64,000 bases of DNA from JAWKXU01 sp020446465 (GCA_041396845.1 JAWKXU010000001.1:558001-622000), one strand, 5' to 3'; counted from the stretch's first letter, positions 43,059 through 51,393 are shown. Program-made: numbers and translations. The notes: generated by a model from the sequence alone, not told the origin.

Positions 43059-43648
43059 CGACCTCCATTCCGCTGATGGGTGTGTTCGTCGCTGCGGCGC
43101 TGCTGAGTGTCTGGGAGTTTCTGCGGCGTGGTGAGCGGCCAGAAAGCTATCTCGCAGACCGGGAAGCCCATGGTGCCCATGTGGTGATGAACGGGGCCAT
43201 GGCGGCTATGGTTGCACCGGGATACGATGGAACAGTGGAACGCGCCGTGTTCTGGGTTCTGTTGCTGGGCGCGATGACGCTCATCTTGCGCCTGGCGCTT
43301 GCCGTGCAGGCGGGAACGCGGGAAAAAGCGATTGCTTCGGGCTATCACGCCGTGGCCATGTTTGCGATGGTTTACGCTGTCGTGCTGATGCCGGCAGCAG
43401 CCATGCACCACGCAGGGGGAATGCACCATGCCATGCCAACGCCCTGGATCGCGAGCGTGTTTGGAATCCTGTTCCTGCTCGATGGTGTTGCGACGGTTGT
43501 GGCGGCAGTGTTTTTCCCTGCGCGGATGCTGGGCGCGGCAGGAGTGGAGATGGGTAGCGGTGCGCGCAAGGCTTTGATTGGCGATTTGCGTCGCTCGGCT
43601 ATTCCTCATGTTGTGATGGACGCAGGCATGGCCTGGATGCTGTTGTGA
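43055..43648 (+). CDS. DUF5134-like small membrane protein
   Basis: A 197-residue inner-membrane protein with about five hydrophobic segments and conserved His residues at helix ends (HVVMNGAMAAM, YHAVAMFAM and HVVMDAGMAWM), plus a His-rich loop MHHAGGMHH that could bind a metal. The repeated H-x2-M-x3-M pattern resembles the DUF5134 family, which has no known function. It is translationally coupled to the thiolase by ATGA and closes that operon. A role in metal or haem binding is speculation from the His-rich loop. Confidence 0.65.
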   Translation: MTTSIPLMGVFVAAALLSVWEFLRRGERPESYLADREAHGAHVVMNGAMAAMVAPGYDGTVERAVFWVLLLGAMTLILRLALAVQAGTREKAIASGYHAVAMFAMVYAVVLMPAAAMHHAGGMHHAMPTPWIASVFGILFLLDGVATVVAAVFFPARMLGAAGVEMGSGARKALIGDLRRSAIPHVVMDAGMAWMLL

Positions 43649-43732
43649 GGCTGGGCAGTGGAATACGCCTTGCGCCATTATCGAGGACAACCCGTGCCAG
43701 TTCACACTTGCATGGCGGAGTTTAATCGGGCA

Positions 43733-43749
43733 ATATCGTCCGACGAAAT
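43733..43749. promoter_or_regulatory. candidate GntR operator (site 8)
   Basis: ATATCGTCCGACGAAAT has the core TCGTCCGACGA and lies 64-80 bases before the GTG start of the dikinase-like operon. Confidence 0.75.
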
Positions 43750-43812
43750 TGCAGGTTCTTGTGCAGCCTTCTTCACGCTGCCATTCTGGAGCCGGGAGAA
43801 CACAAGGTTGGA

Positions 43813-44571
43813 GTGGACAGTTTGAAAAGGCTACCGATTGATGACGCGCGCCGCAACTTGCCGGAAGCCTTGCCCCTGGTCGAGGCGACGCTGGCGCAAG
43901 TGCGTGAAAAGGTTCGCAACGCCTGGATCGCGTCCGGGCAGGATTGGGAAACATTTGCGCTTTCCGGCAATGATTCCTTGCTTACCCAAGAGGCCATGCA
44001 GGAAGTTGAAGATCGCATCGTGGCCAGCGGACATAAGTTTGACTGGTCGGCTGCTGTTTCGGTTGAGGAGCGGCCAGAGGTTTACCAGCCCGGCCCCGGC
44101 GCAGGTGCGGCCAGCGAAAACTTCATGTTTGAGCATCCTGACGCGCCGACCGGCGAAGCCGATGCGGATGGCCAGGCGCTTTGCGGCGAAGGCGACAACG
44201 TCGTGCGTTATCCTTCCAATGTGACGGGCGTTGCGCGTTATGTCCGTTCGAACGAGCGGGTGATGCGGTATCTGACAGATGGCGTACCGGAAGGGACAAT
44301 CGCGATTATCGACGATTCCGGCGGAACGCTGACCGCGCCGATCATCGACCAGTTTGCAGGCATTGTCTGTGCCGGCGGCACTGTCCGCTCGCACCTCGGT
44401 ATCTTGAGCCGTGAATACAACATTCCCTGTCTGATGAATGCCAAAGTCACGGGCATCCGCGATGGTGATACCGTGACGATCGAGGCGACCGCAGCGGCGA
44501 AAACCGCAGAAGATTATCAGGCAAAGGTTCACCGCACGGGCAGAGTCTGGGTGATGCGGGGAGAAGCGTGA
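43813..44571 (+). CDS. PEP-utilising-enzyme mobile (phosphohistidine) domain protein
   Basis: A 252-residue protein. The C-terminal half is the swivelling phosphohistidine domain of the PEP synthase/PPDK family: a strand ending in GTIAIIDD, then AGGTVRSHLGILSREYNIPCL, where His194 is the likely phospho-carrier, and a closing GDTVTIE. The N-terminal half is helical and unrecognised; there is no ATP-grasp or PEP-binding part. GTG 43813 has AAGG five bases upstream; a TTG further upstream is in frame but less likely. It opens a three-gene operon with a 200-residue unknown protein and a PPDK-like ATP-grasp protein, and the layout recalls the multi-subunit phenylphosphate synthase. Confidence 0.82.
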   Translation: MDSLKRLPIDDARRNLPEALPLVEATLAQVREKVRNAWIASGQDWETFALSGNDSLLTQEAMQEVEDRIVASGHKFDWSAAVSVEERPEVYQPGPGAGAASENFMFEHPDAPTGEADADGQALCGEGDNVVRYPSNVTGVARYVRSNERVMRYLTDGVPEGTIAIIDDSGGTLTAPIIDQFAGIVCAGGTVRSHLGILSREYNIPCLMNAKVTGIRDGDTVTIEATAAAKTAEDYQAKVHRTGRVWVMRGEA

Positions 44572-45173
44572 TGACCCCAAGGGAAACCGTGCTGCACGGC
44601 ACTGCGCTGAAGCGTAATTCCAGCGCCGCAGAAATCGCAGGCATCATTGACCTGCCGGTCGATACTGTCGAGGCGGAACTGGCAGCCGCAGTGGCGAGCG
44701 GCCGCATCGTTGCCAATAATGATCGGTTTATGCTCGCACCTTTGACGGATGTGGCCTTGCGTGCGCGCTATTCGCTCCACTTTGGCCAGCTGCGGGAAGA
44801 TACGGCGTTCGTGCAGCCCTATGAGGCGTTTGAGCGCATCAATGTCACGCTCAAACAGGTCATTACTGACTGGCAGACCATGAGCGTGGGCGGAAAATCG
44901 GTCGCTAACGATCATTCAGATCCGGATTACGATGCCGATGTGATTGATCGGCTGGGGGCAGTCCATGAACAGGTCGAGCCGATCCTCAAGCGGCTGGCTG
45001 CCAAATTGCCGCGCCTTTCCGTCTATGCGGACAAGTTGCTCGATGCCCTGGAAAAGGCGGAGGATGGCGATCACGAATGGGTCAGCGATATTCGCCGTGA
45101 AAGTTATCATACAGTGTGGTTCGAATTGCACGAAGACCTGCTTCGGATCATGGGACGCGAGCGCGAGGAGTGA
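44571..45173 (+). CDS. uncharacterised helical protein between the dikinase-like genes
   Basis: A 200-residue soluble protein that I do not recognise. Residues about 15-50 (AEIAGIIDLPVDTVEAELAA followed by GRIVANNDRFML) look like a winged-helix domain, and the rest is helical and acidic with a charged end (RIMGREREE). ATG 44571 shares its first base with the previous stop (TGATG), and GGGGAG lies eight to thirteen bases before it. Its conserved position between two parts of a split dikinase suggests a third subunit or regulator of that enzyme. It could instead be a small DNA-binding protein, but the linked translation favours a subunit. Confidence 0.72.
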   Translation: MTPRETVLHGTALKRNSSAAEIAGIIDLPVDTVEAELAAAVASGRIVANNDRFMLAPLTDVALRARYSLHFGQLREDTAFVQPYEAFERINVTLKQVITDWQTMSVGGKSVANDHSDPDYDADVIDRLGAVHEQVEPILKRLAAKLPRLSVYADKLLDALEKAEDGDHEWVSDIRRESYHTVWFELHEDLLRIMGREREE

Positions 45174-45181
45174 GCGAGGAC

Positions 45182-46903
45182 ATGTCCGATTACGAATGGA
45201 TCGTCATTCTTGATGGCGAAACCGAAATTTCGCGCGAACTCGTGGGGGGCAAGGCGAAATCCATTGCCGACATGAAATCGCTGGGCCTGCAGGTTCCGCC
45301 GGCTTTTGCGATTACCACCCGCGCTTGCCTTGCCTATCAGGACAGCGGCGAAATGCCCCCCGGTCTGGAAGATGAAGTCGATCGCGCGATGATCTGGCTT
45401 GAGCGCGAGATGGGCCGCACCTTTGGTTCGGGGGAAAAGCGCCTGCTCCTGTCGGTGCGTTCGGGTGCGGCGATTTCAATGCCGGGTATGATGGATACCG
45501 TGCTGAACCTTGGCATTAACGACGACGGTGAAGCGAGCCTTGCCGCCGAAACCGGCATGGCCGATTTTGCCGCGGACACGCATCGTCGCTTTATTGAACT
45601 TTATGCCAGCATCGTGCTCAAACAATCGATCGAGACGGAAGGCGGCGGCAATCCGGCAGGTTGGCGTGAGCAACTGGCATCCTATGGCACGCCTTTGCCT
45701 GAAACCGGGCGGGAGCAATTGTCGGGTGCGATCCGGGCCGTCTTCGATAGCTGGAACACCCGCCGTGCCAAACGCTATCGTAAACACAACAATATCCCCG
45801 ATGATATGGGAACCGCCGTTACGGTGCAGGCCATGATTTTCGGCAACCTCGACGAACGCAGCGGGACAGGCGTGCTCTTCAGCCGTAATCCGCTGACCGG
45901 TGACAAGGCGCCTTATGGCGAATACCTGCCCCGCGCGCAGGGCGAGGATGTCGTTTCGGGCAAGTTTACGCCGCTGCCGCTGGAAGTGATGCGCGAACGC
46001 GAACCCGAAGCCCATGCGCAATTGCTGGCGGCTTCTGAAAAGCTCGAAGTCACGCATGGCGACGTGCAGGATATCGAATTTACGGTCCAGTCCGGCAAGC
46101 TCTACCTTCTCCAGAGCCGCTCTGCCAAGCGTGCGCCTATGGCTGCCCTGCGCTTTGCGGTCGATATGGTTGAGGAAGGACGCATCGACGTGCCGACGGC
46201 CTTGTCTCGCGTGACGGCAGAGCAGGCGGCGGCGATGTTGTTGCCACGGCTTGCGGCGAGCGCGACCGATATTGAGCCTTTGGCCAGGGGCGAAGGTGCA
46301 TGTCCGGGGGCTGCTTCGGGCGTGCTGGTTGCGGATTCCGATGAGGCTGAGCGTCGCGCGGCGGCGGGTGAAGCCGTTATCCTTGTACGCAAGACCACCA
46401 GCCCTGATGATGTCCACGGTATGATCGCGTCGCGTGGTCTGGTGACTGAACAGGGTGGGGCAACATCCCATGCGGCTGTCGTCAGCCGTGCGCTGGGGCG
46501 GCCATGCGTGGTCGGCGCAGGCGACGGGCTGGTTGCCCGTGCCGGTGAACATGTGACGATAGATGGGGAAACAGGCGTCGTCTTTGCAGGCGAGCTTGCG
46601 ACTGAAATCCCGTCAGAGCGTGACGATCCGGTCTTGTGCAAGGTTCTGGAATGGTTGCCGGATTCGATCATGGCGCGGATTCAGTCGCCAGATGATGCGA
46701 CCGCCGATGGGGCGCTGGATGTCGACCCACTGCTGGCAGATGGCGACGAAGGGTGGGCCGATGCTCTCACCGGCCAGAAAGCTGTCAAAGGACAGGGTCT
46801 GTCGAACCCGGACGTGGTGCGGGCAGCGCTCGCCGCTGGTGTCGAAACATTCCACGTTGCGACTATCCTGCCGGTAGCGCTTGCCATTTACGCTGCACAA
46901 TAA
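45182..46903 (+). CDS. PPDK-like protein: ATP-grasp plus phosphohistidine domain, no PEP/pyruvate barrel
   Basis: A 573-residue protein related to the N-terminal two thirds of pyruvate phosphate dikinase. It has VGGKAKSIADM and the ATP-site signature SVRSGAAISMPGMMDTVLNLG, then the phosphohistidine domain with GGATSHAAVVSR (His430). After that only about 90 residues remain, whereas PPDK (about 870-900 residues) has a TIM barrel that binds PEP/pyruvate. It can therefore probably phosphorylate its own His from ATP but needs another protein or an unusual acceptor for transfer. ATG 45182 is chosen; a GTG at 45170 overlapping the previous stop is possible. Phenylphosphate synthase offers a precedent for such split enzymes acting on a non-pyruvate acceptor. 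Confidence 0.85.
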   Translation: MSDYEWIVILDGETEISRELVGGKAKSIADMKSLGLQVPPAFAITTRACLAYQDSGEMPPGLEDEVDRAMIWLEREMGRTFGSGEKRLLLSVRSGAAISMPGMMDTVLNLGINDDGEASLAAETGMADFAADTHRRFIELYASIVLKQSIETEGGGNPAGWREQLASYGTPLPETGREQLSGAIRAVFDSWNTRRAKRYRKHNNIPDDMGTAVTVQAMIFGNLDERSGTGVLFSRNPLTGDKAPYGEYLPRAQGEDVVSGKFTPLPLEVMREREPEAHAQLLAASEKLEVTHGDVQDIEFTVQSGKLYLLQSRSAKRAPMAALRFAVDMVEEGRIDVPTALSRVTAEQAAAMLLPRLAASATDIEPLARGEGACPGAASGVLVADSDEAERRAAAGEAVILVRKTTSPDDVHGMIASRGLVTEQGGATSHAAVVSRALGRPCVVGAGDGLVARAGEHVTIDGETGVVFAGELATEIPSERDDPVLCKVLEWLPDSIMARIQSPDDATADGALDVDPLLADGDEGWADALTGQKAVKGQGLSNPDVVRAALAAGVETFHVATILPVALAIYAAQ

Positions 46904-47005
46904 AGCATTACCGGGAAAAGTTGATAGACTTTTCGGTTAAGAAATACGGAAAATCAAAAGACTATAGCGTTTCTTCTAATTCAGATTTTTCAAGAAACGC
47001 TATAG
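46904..47005 (+). repeat. palindromic intergenic repeat A, copy 1
   Basis: The element begins right after the TAA stop of the PPDK-like gene and contains AGTTGATAGAC and then a perfect 14-bp inverted repeat, CTATAGCGTTTCTT (46962-46975) with AAGAAACGCTATAG (46992-47005). A similar ~105-base sequence occurs in opposite orientation at 49967-50073. It may work as a 3' hairpin or terminator. It has no coding potential. Confidence 0.75.
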
Positions 47006-47079
47006 ATTAATCTACTCGTCCCTGCATGACGGCACCAGAGGTCAAAATCTGAACCTCTGGTGCCGATGCATGTCAAATA

Positions 47080-49425
47080 TCAGAAGCGAACAGTACCTTC
47101 GATACCGTATGTCCGCGGCGCACCAGGCGTGAGCAATACTGTCCCGAAAGCACCAGCAGTGTCATATCCAAATGGATAATACTTCTTGTCGAAAATGTTC
47201 TTGCCCCAGATCTTGAGCTGGAAACGATCGTGATTCCAGGCCAAGCTGGAGTTCACGAGAGTATAGCTGCGGGAACCGACCAAATCACTTTTGTCATCAT
47301 CCCCATAAAGAGCGGTCGGGTCTGGGCGTGTATTATTGTTAAACGCATCATACCAGATCTTGCTCTTGTAAGCGACTTCGCCACTAAATACGATATCGCC
47401 TTCAGCCACCGTTCCGAGAGTTAGATCACCGCCAAAGCTAAGTGTCCATTCAGGAGCGAACGGAACTTCATTGCCAGCAATGGAAACGCCGCTGAGAAAA
47501 TTCTTTGCGACATTTTTATACTTTGTGTCGAGGTAACCCATGGAGCCACGCAGGGTCAAAGCAGAGATCGGCTTGGCAAGGACTTCCAGTTCCGCGCCAT
47601 TGACCTTGGCATCTACATTTCGTGGGAAAGCTACACCGCCCACAACTTCAGTAATTTGCTGATTTTTATAATCGTAGTGGAAGATGGCGCCGTTAATTTG
47701 CAAACGATTGTCAGCAAAACGGGTTTTGAAACCAAATTCATAGGAATCGAGTTTTTCCGGCTTAACAAAGTACACGGCTCCGGCCGTCACAAAACCAAAC
47801 CCGTTATAGCTGCCAGAGCGGTATCCACGGCTGAAACTGACGTAAGTTTTGACATCGTCTGTCCAAGCGTAGTTCAGGATCGCACGACCGGACCAGTTAT
47901 CGTAGTTATTTTTGAGGGTATAGTCTTCATATAACGGGAACAAGACTTCGCCTGGAAAATCTGTGATAGCGTTTGAATAACCGTTGGCATATTGAAGTTT
48001 GTCTTTTGTGTATCGAAGGCCCAGTGTCAGATCGAGCTTCTCAGTCATGCTGAGCGTGCCTTCACCATAGATAGCGATAGTCTTCCGTTTCTGGTTATAG
48101 CCATATGCCACGTTGAAGGAATTGGTAACGCCAGGCGCCCAAAGCTCAGGGGGTAAGCCAGCAGGGGCATCCGGCAAGACATTGTAGGCAAGGACAATAT
48201 TATCCGTGTTGAGTTTATCATTGCCATAGAAAAACCCAAGAAGGCCCTTAAAGGCATCGCTATCATAATTGATACGGAAATCCTGACTGAAATCCTTACC
48301 TTTCGACCTATATAAAATGAAATACGCATCAAGAGGTGTGGAATCATTATCAATATCAAGAGAATATTTTGAGTCGTTGTACCCTGTGACAGACGTAATC
48401 GACCAATTATCATTAATTGAATAATTCAGGTTCAGGCCGAATGCCAAATTCTCACTGATGAATTTTCCGCCCTTGTCCAGAGAGACTTCTTTGTATTTGC
48501 AGCAGACATCGCCATTGGGGGTTATGCCGCCCTGCCGTGTGCTGCCGAAGAAGTCAGTGCCCCCGTTGCCCTGTGCATCGGCTCCGACAAGCCCGATATA
48601 GTGCAGGGGGTATCCGACAGGGTCATCTTTGGCATATGACACGAGAAGTTTGATATCGAGATCATCGCTGGGCTTGACGCGCAGGTTCCCGCGAACAGCA
48701 ATGTTGTCAAGCGAGCCATAAGAATTGGGACCGTTTTCGCGGAAAACGTGGTCCGGTTCCTTGAAGTAGCCGTCGCCCTTCAGGCGGTTGAAGGCAACGC
48801 GCAGGCCAACCTTGTCGGGTACGAGCGTTGCTTCTGCTGCACCCTGGAGCTTCCACCGGTCATAATTGCCGTAGCCAGCAGTAATGTACCCGTTGGCTTC
48901 TCCCAACTGCGGCTGTCGTGTGAAAATGCTGACGGCCCCGCCAGTCGTATTGCGGCCAAACAACGTGCCTTGCGGTCCGCGGACGACTTCGATTCGATCC
49001 AGGTCGAACAATGCCAGACCATGTGTATAGCGGAATGTCTGACTGATTTCGTCGACATAAACACCAATCGGGGACGCGGTGTTTGCGGAAAATTCATTTG
49101 CCACGCCGACGCCGCGCATTGAGAAGTTTGGCTGGGTTTCACCATATTGTGAACTGACCTGCAGGTTTGGCACGACATTCGTGAGGTCGCCGGTGCTGGT
49201 TACGCCACGCGATGCCAATTGTTCCGATCCGATTGCGGAAATTGAAACAGGCACATCCTGCAGGTTTTCGCTGCGCTTGGTTGCAGTCACAATGATTTCG
49301 GCAAGGCCCTGGCTTTGACCGCTGGACTGGGCCCAGGCGGGTGAAGTGGCAACTGCAGTGGATGCGCAAAGCGCGACTGCCAGTTGTCTGCCGATTTTGG
49401 ACGTAATGGTACTAGTGGATTTCAT
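47080..49425 (-). CDS. TonB-dependent outer-membrane receptor 1
   Basis: A 781-residue receptor of the usual length. A signal peptide ends near AWAQ (about residue 32), followed by the TonB-box region EIIVTATKR, the plug (LQDVPVSISAIG, RGPQGTLFGRNTTGG) and a 22-strand barrel ending with terminal Phe in GIEGTVRF. The FGRNTTGGAVS form is typical of the sphingomonad receptors often linked to uptake of aromatic or terpenoid compounds. It stands alone between two inverted copies of repeat A. The ligand is unknown; uptake of the substrate of the neighbouring catabolic genes is possible. Confidence 0.92.
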   Translation of the reverse strand: MKSTSTITSKIGRQLAVALCASTAVATSPAWAQSSGQSQGLAEIIVTATKRSENLQDVPVSISAIGSEQLASRGVTSTGDLTNVVPNLQVSSQYGETQPNFSMRGVGVANEFSANTASPIGVYVDEISQTFRYTHGLALFDLDRIEVVRGPQGTLFGRNTTGGAVSIFTRQPQLGEANGYITAGYGNYDRWKLQGAAEATLVPDKVGLRVAFNRLKGDGYFKEPDHVFRENGPNSYGSLDNIAVRGNLRVKPSDDLDIKLLVSYAKDDPVGYPLHYIGLVGADAQGNGGTDFFGSTRQGGITPNGDVCCKYKEVSLDKGGKFISENLAFGLNLNYSINDNWSITSVTGYNDSKYSLDIDNDSTPLDAYFILYRSKGKDFSQDFRINYDSDAFKGLLGFFYGNDKLNTDNIVLAYNVLPDAPAGLPPELWAPGVTNSFNVAYGYNQKRKTIAIYGEGTLSMTEKLDLTLGLRYTKDKLQYANGYSNAITDFPGEVLFPLYEDYTLKNNYDNWSGRAILNYAWTDDVKTYVSFSRGYRSGSYNGFGFVTAGAVYFVKPEKLDSYEFGFKTRFADNRLQINGAIFHYDYKNQQITEVVGGVAFPRNVDAKVNGAELEVLAKPISALTLRGSMGYLDTKYKNVAKNFLSGVSIAGNEVPFAPEWTLSFGGDLTLGTVAEGDIVFSGEVAYKSKIWYDAFNNNTRPDPTALYGDDDKSDLVGSRSYTLVNSSLAWNHDRFQLKIWGKNIFDKKYYPFGYDTAGAFGTVLLTPGAPRTYGIEGTVRF

Positions 49426-49831
49426 GACTCTCCCGCTCCCTTATGTGTCGCGTGGCATTATCCGCCCGGACTGTTGCTGGAACTATAGTTAGTTTGTCTG
49501 CATCAAGCTGTCAACGCCAGCGTTAATTGCACTATATTCTATAAAGGTGTGGATTATATCTGTGTGAGAAAATTGAATAATATGTATTATAAACAATAGT
49601 ATAACTGAAATTTTCTAGCCCTCAGAGGTTTGAGGTGTGGTGATATTTTGTCATTTTTCCACGTATATGTTGTAAAATTGTTACATGTGTCTGGCATCAC
49701 CGAGCTGGCGTCAGCCCTGCCTGTTCTAAGGTTGAGTCTATCAAGCAAATGGTCGTGGCTTGCGGCAGGGTAACGGGTGGCGTGTGGATGCGAGTTGCTT
49801 CGTTAATCCGCTGATCCGGGGGATATGACCA
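49426..49831. other. AT-rich upstream region of receptor 1
   Basis: This 406-base stretch has no convincing gene. It is clearly AT-richer than its surroundings between about 49530 and 49690 and should hold the promoter of the leftward receptor gene. I see no clear operator. Confidence 0.5.
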
Positions 49832-49970
49832 ACAGGTAGTTTCGGCCCATTTGGGCGCTGGCAGCGTTGTTCAGCCTTGAAAGGGGTCCGCTCTTCCTGC
49901 GGCTTCGCGCCTTGTCAGTGCCCGAATTGTCACGAACCGTGTCTCGCACGGAATTTGCCCATGCCGCCTA
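49832..49970 (-). repeat. truncated inverted copy of the MITE-like element
   Basis: Read on the minus strand from 49970, the sequence GGCGGCATGGGCAAATTCCGTG and the following 120 bases align closely with 50802-50946 of the full element, including the CATTTGGGCGCTGGCAG / CTTGTCAGTGCCCGAATTG hairpin arms. The half beyond that, with the second terminal repeat, is missing. It directly adjoins repeat A copy 2. Confidence 0.72.
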
Positions 49971-50073
49971 TAGCGTTTCGTGAAAAGGTTGAATCGGAAG
50001 AAACGCTATAGGCTATTGATTTGGCGCATTTCCTGGCCGAAACAGTCTATCAACTTTTTCTCGAAATGCTCTA
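49967..50073 (-). repeat. palindromic intergenic repeat A, copy 2
   Basis: On the minus strand it starts at the TAG stop of the TetR gene and reads AGCATTTCGAG, AGTTGATAGAC, and ends in the 13-bp inverted repeat CCTATAGCGTTTC (49967-49979) / GAAACGCTATAGG (50000-50012). By eye it is roughly three-quarters identical to copy 1 over about 105 bases and lies in the opposite orientation. Confidence 0.75.
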
Positions 50074-50721
50074 ATATGGGGATTCAAGCCCTGCCATGAC
50101 CATTTCGGCAAAAATTTTACCCATGTCTTCATGCGCTGTTGGCCCATCGGGTCGCATCCAGCGATGGCTCCAGTTGAGCATTCCCAGGATTCCGTAAGAT
50201 GCTGCCCGTGCAGACCCTATCTTACGAAAACTGTTATCTGCATAGCCTTGCTCGATTATTTCAATGAAGGAATTTTCAATGCTACGATTGAGGCGGCGCA
50301 TCTGCTTTGACCAGTCGACGCGTTTGCCCGTTACCTGTTCAAGATCCTCGCGCACGTAGATGTGGATCAGAGGATAGTTATCGGTGAATGATGCCATGAA
50401 TGCCATAATCAACTCACGCATCTTGCGTGACGGCGTCATTTCGCTGGCGGCAATTTTGCGCGCGAGGGCTTCGTTCTCCTCTACGACGGAGTGCACGATT
50501 TCATCGAACATCTCTTCTTTCGATGAGAAGTAGTAATAGATCGTTGCCCGGTCTACACCGACTTCTGCGGCGACGGCGCTCAGGCTGGCGCTCTGGTAGC
50601 CGAGACGGTGAAATACTGAAATCGCAGCCTTGCTGATCTCTGCCTTGCGAGCCTCATACGATGCACGGGCTTCTTTCCGGGCTGTGCGCCGCCGCGTTCC
50701 GATTACTGTCTTGGCTTGCAA
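50071..50721 (-). CDS. TetR-family transcriptional regulator
   Basis: A 216-residue regulator. The helix-turn-helix lies at about residues 32-65 (FHRLGYQSASLSAVAAEVGVDRATIYYYFSSKEE pattern), and the C-terminal helical domain is of general TetR type. The TTG start at 50721 is chosen because GGAG lies eight bases upstream; a GTG at 50763 would add 14 residues. It stands between two inverted copies of a MITE-like element and may control receptor 1 or the monooxygenase at 51394, which is inference from position. Confidence 0.87.
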   Translation of the reverse strand: MQAKTVIGTRRRTARKEARASYEARKAEISKAAISVFHRLGYQSASLSAVAAEVGVDRATIYYYFSSKEEMFDEIVHSVVEENEALARKIAASEMTPSRKMRELIMAFMASFTDNYPLIHIYVREDLEQVTGKRVDWSKQMRRLNRSIENSFIEIIEQGYADNSFRKIGSARAASYGILGMLNWSHRWMRPDGPTAHEDMGKIFAEMVMAGLESPY

Positions 50722-50799
50722 AGGGCATCTCCGGCTTGGTTTAGGGAGCGGATTTAACCGCACATGTAATGTCAGGCAAATTGGCAGGCCGGGCGCAGC

Positions 50800-51071
50800 T
50801 TAGGCGGTGTGGACAAATTCCGTGCGAGCCACGGTTCGTAACCATTCGGGCGCTGACAAGGCGCGAAGCTGCAGGAAGAGCGGGCCTCTTTCCAGGCGGA
50901 GCAACGCTGTCAGCGCCCGAATGGGCCGAACCCACCTGTGGGCCGTGTCTAAAAACGTCATTTCAGCGTCGTTCGTCCTCGAATATGCTGGCATGTCCTT
51001 CGTTCTCACTCCTCGAACTGACGTTTTTGACCTCCGGCCGTGACCGCGCGGAATTTGTCCACGCCGCCTAA
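50800..51071. repeat. 272-bp MITE-like element with 23-bp terminal inverted repeats
   Basis: The left end TTAGGCGGTGTGGACAAATTC (50800-50820, continuing CG) and the right end (51049-51071) are inverted repeats that differ at one of 23 positions, and the right one runs straight into TAA. TA flanks both GGCGG ends, as expected for insertion into TA. Inside are a perfect 17-bp inverted repeat, CCATTCGGGCGCTGACA (50842-50858) with its complement at 50908-50924, and a second long hairpin around AAAAACGTCA/TGACGTTTTT (50951-51028). No open frame for a transposase is present. A truncated inverted copy lies at 49832-49970. IS630/mariner-type relatedness is inference. Confidence 0.78.
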
Positions 51072-51393
51072 CAAGCGGGCGCTCTTGTCTTCCACCTTCA
51101 GGTGTTGCGGTGCAAGCTGGAGTATGGGCAGCACCGTAAACGATTCTGCAAATCCAGAGTCATCTCAAATTCTATGATGTCGTGGAAATATCATCTCAAA
51201 CATTTGGGTGGCGCAGAGGGGGCATTTACGAAGTTGCTCACGATAATTAATTAATTTATTGATATATAATAAAAATATACAAGATTTCCACTTTGGCGCC
51301 ATTCAGATTTCAGGTTGACCATAAAATTTTACTCCACACATGTGTTGACCGCCTGCCTGCCTCGTGGCAAAGTTTGCTGCAAAGGGAGTTGGT
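51072..51393. other. upstream region of the monooxygenase gene
   Basis: No gene was seen in these 322 bases. The stretch around 51240-51290 is strongly AT-rich (AATTAATTAATTTATTGATA) and probably contains promoter sequence. ACACATGTGT (51336-51345) is a perfect 10-bp palindrome about 50 bases before the ATG and could be a regulator site. Confidence 0.4.

Noticed and set aside
49426..51393. complete insertion sequence around the TetR gene
   Set aside because: No transposase frame or fragment was seen; only short non-coding elements with inverted repeats are present.
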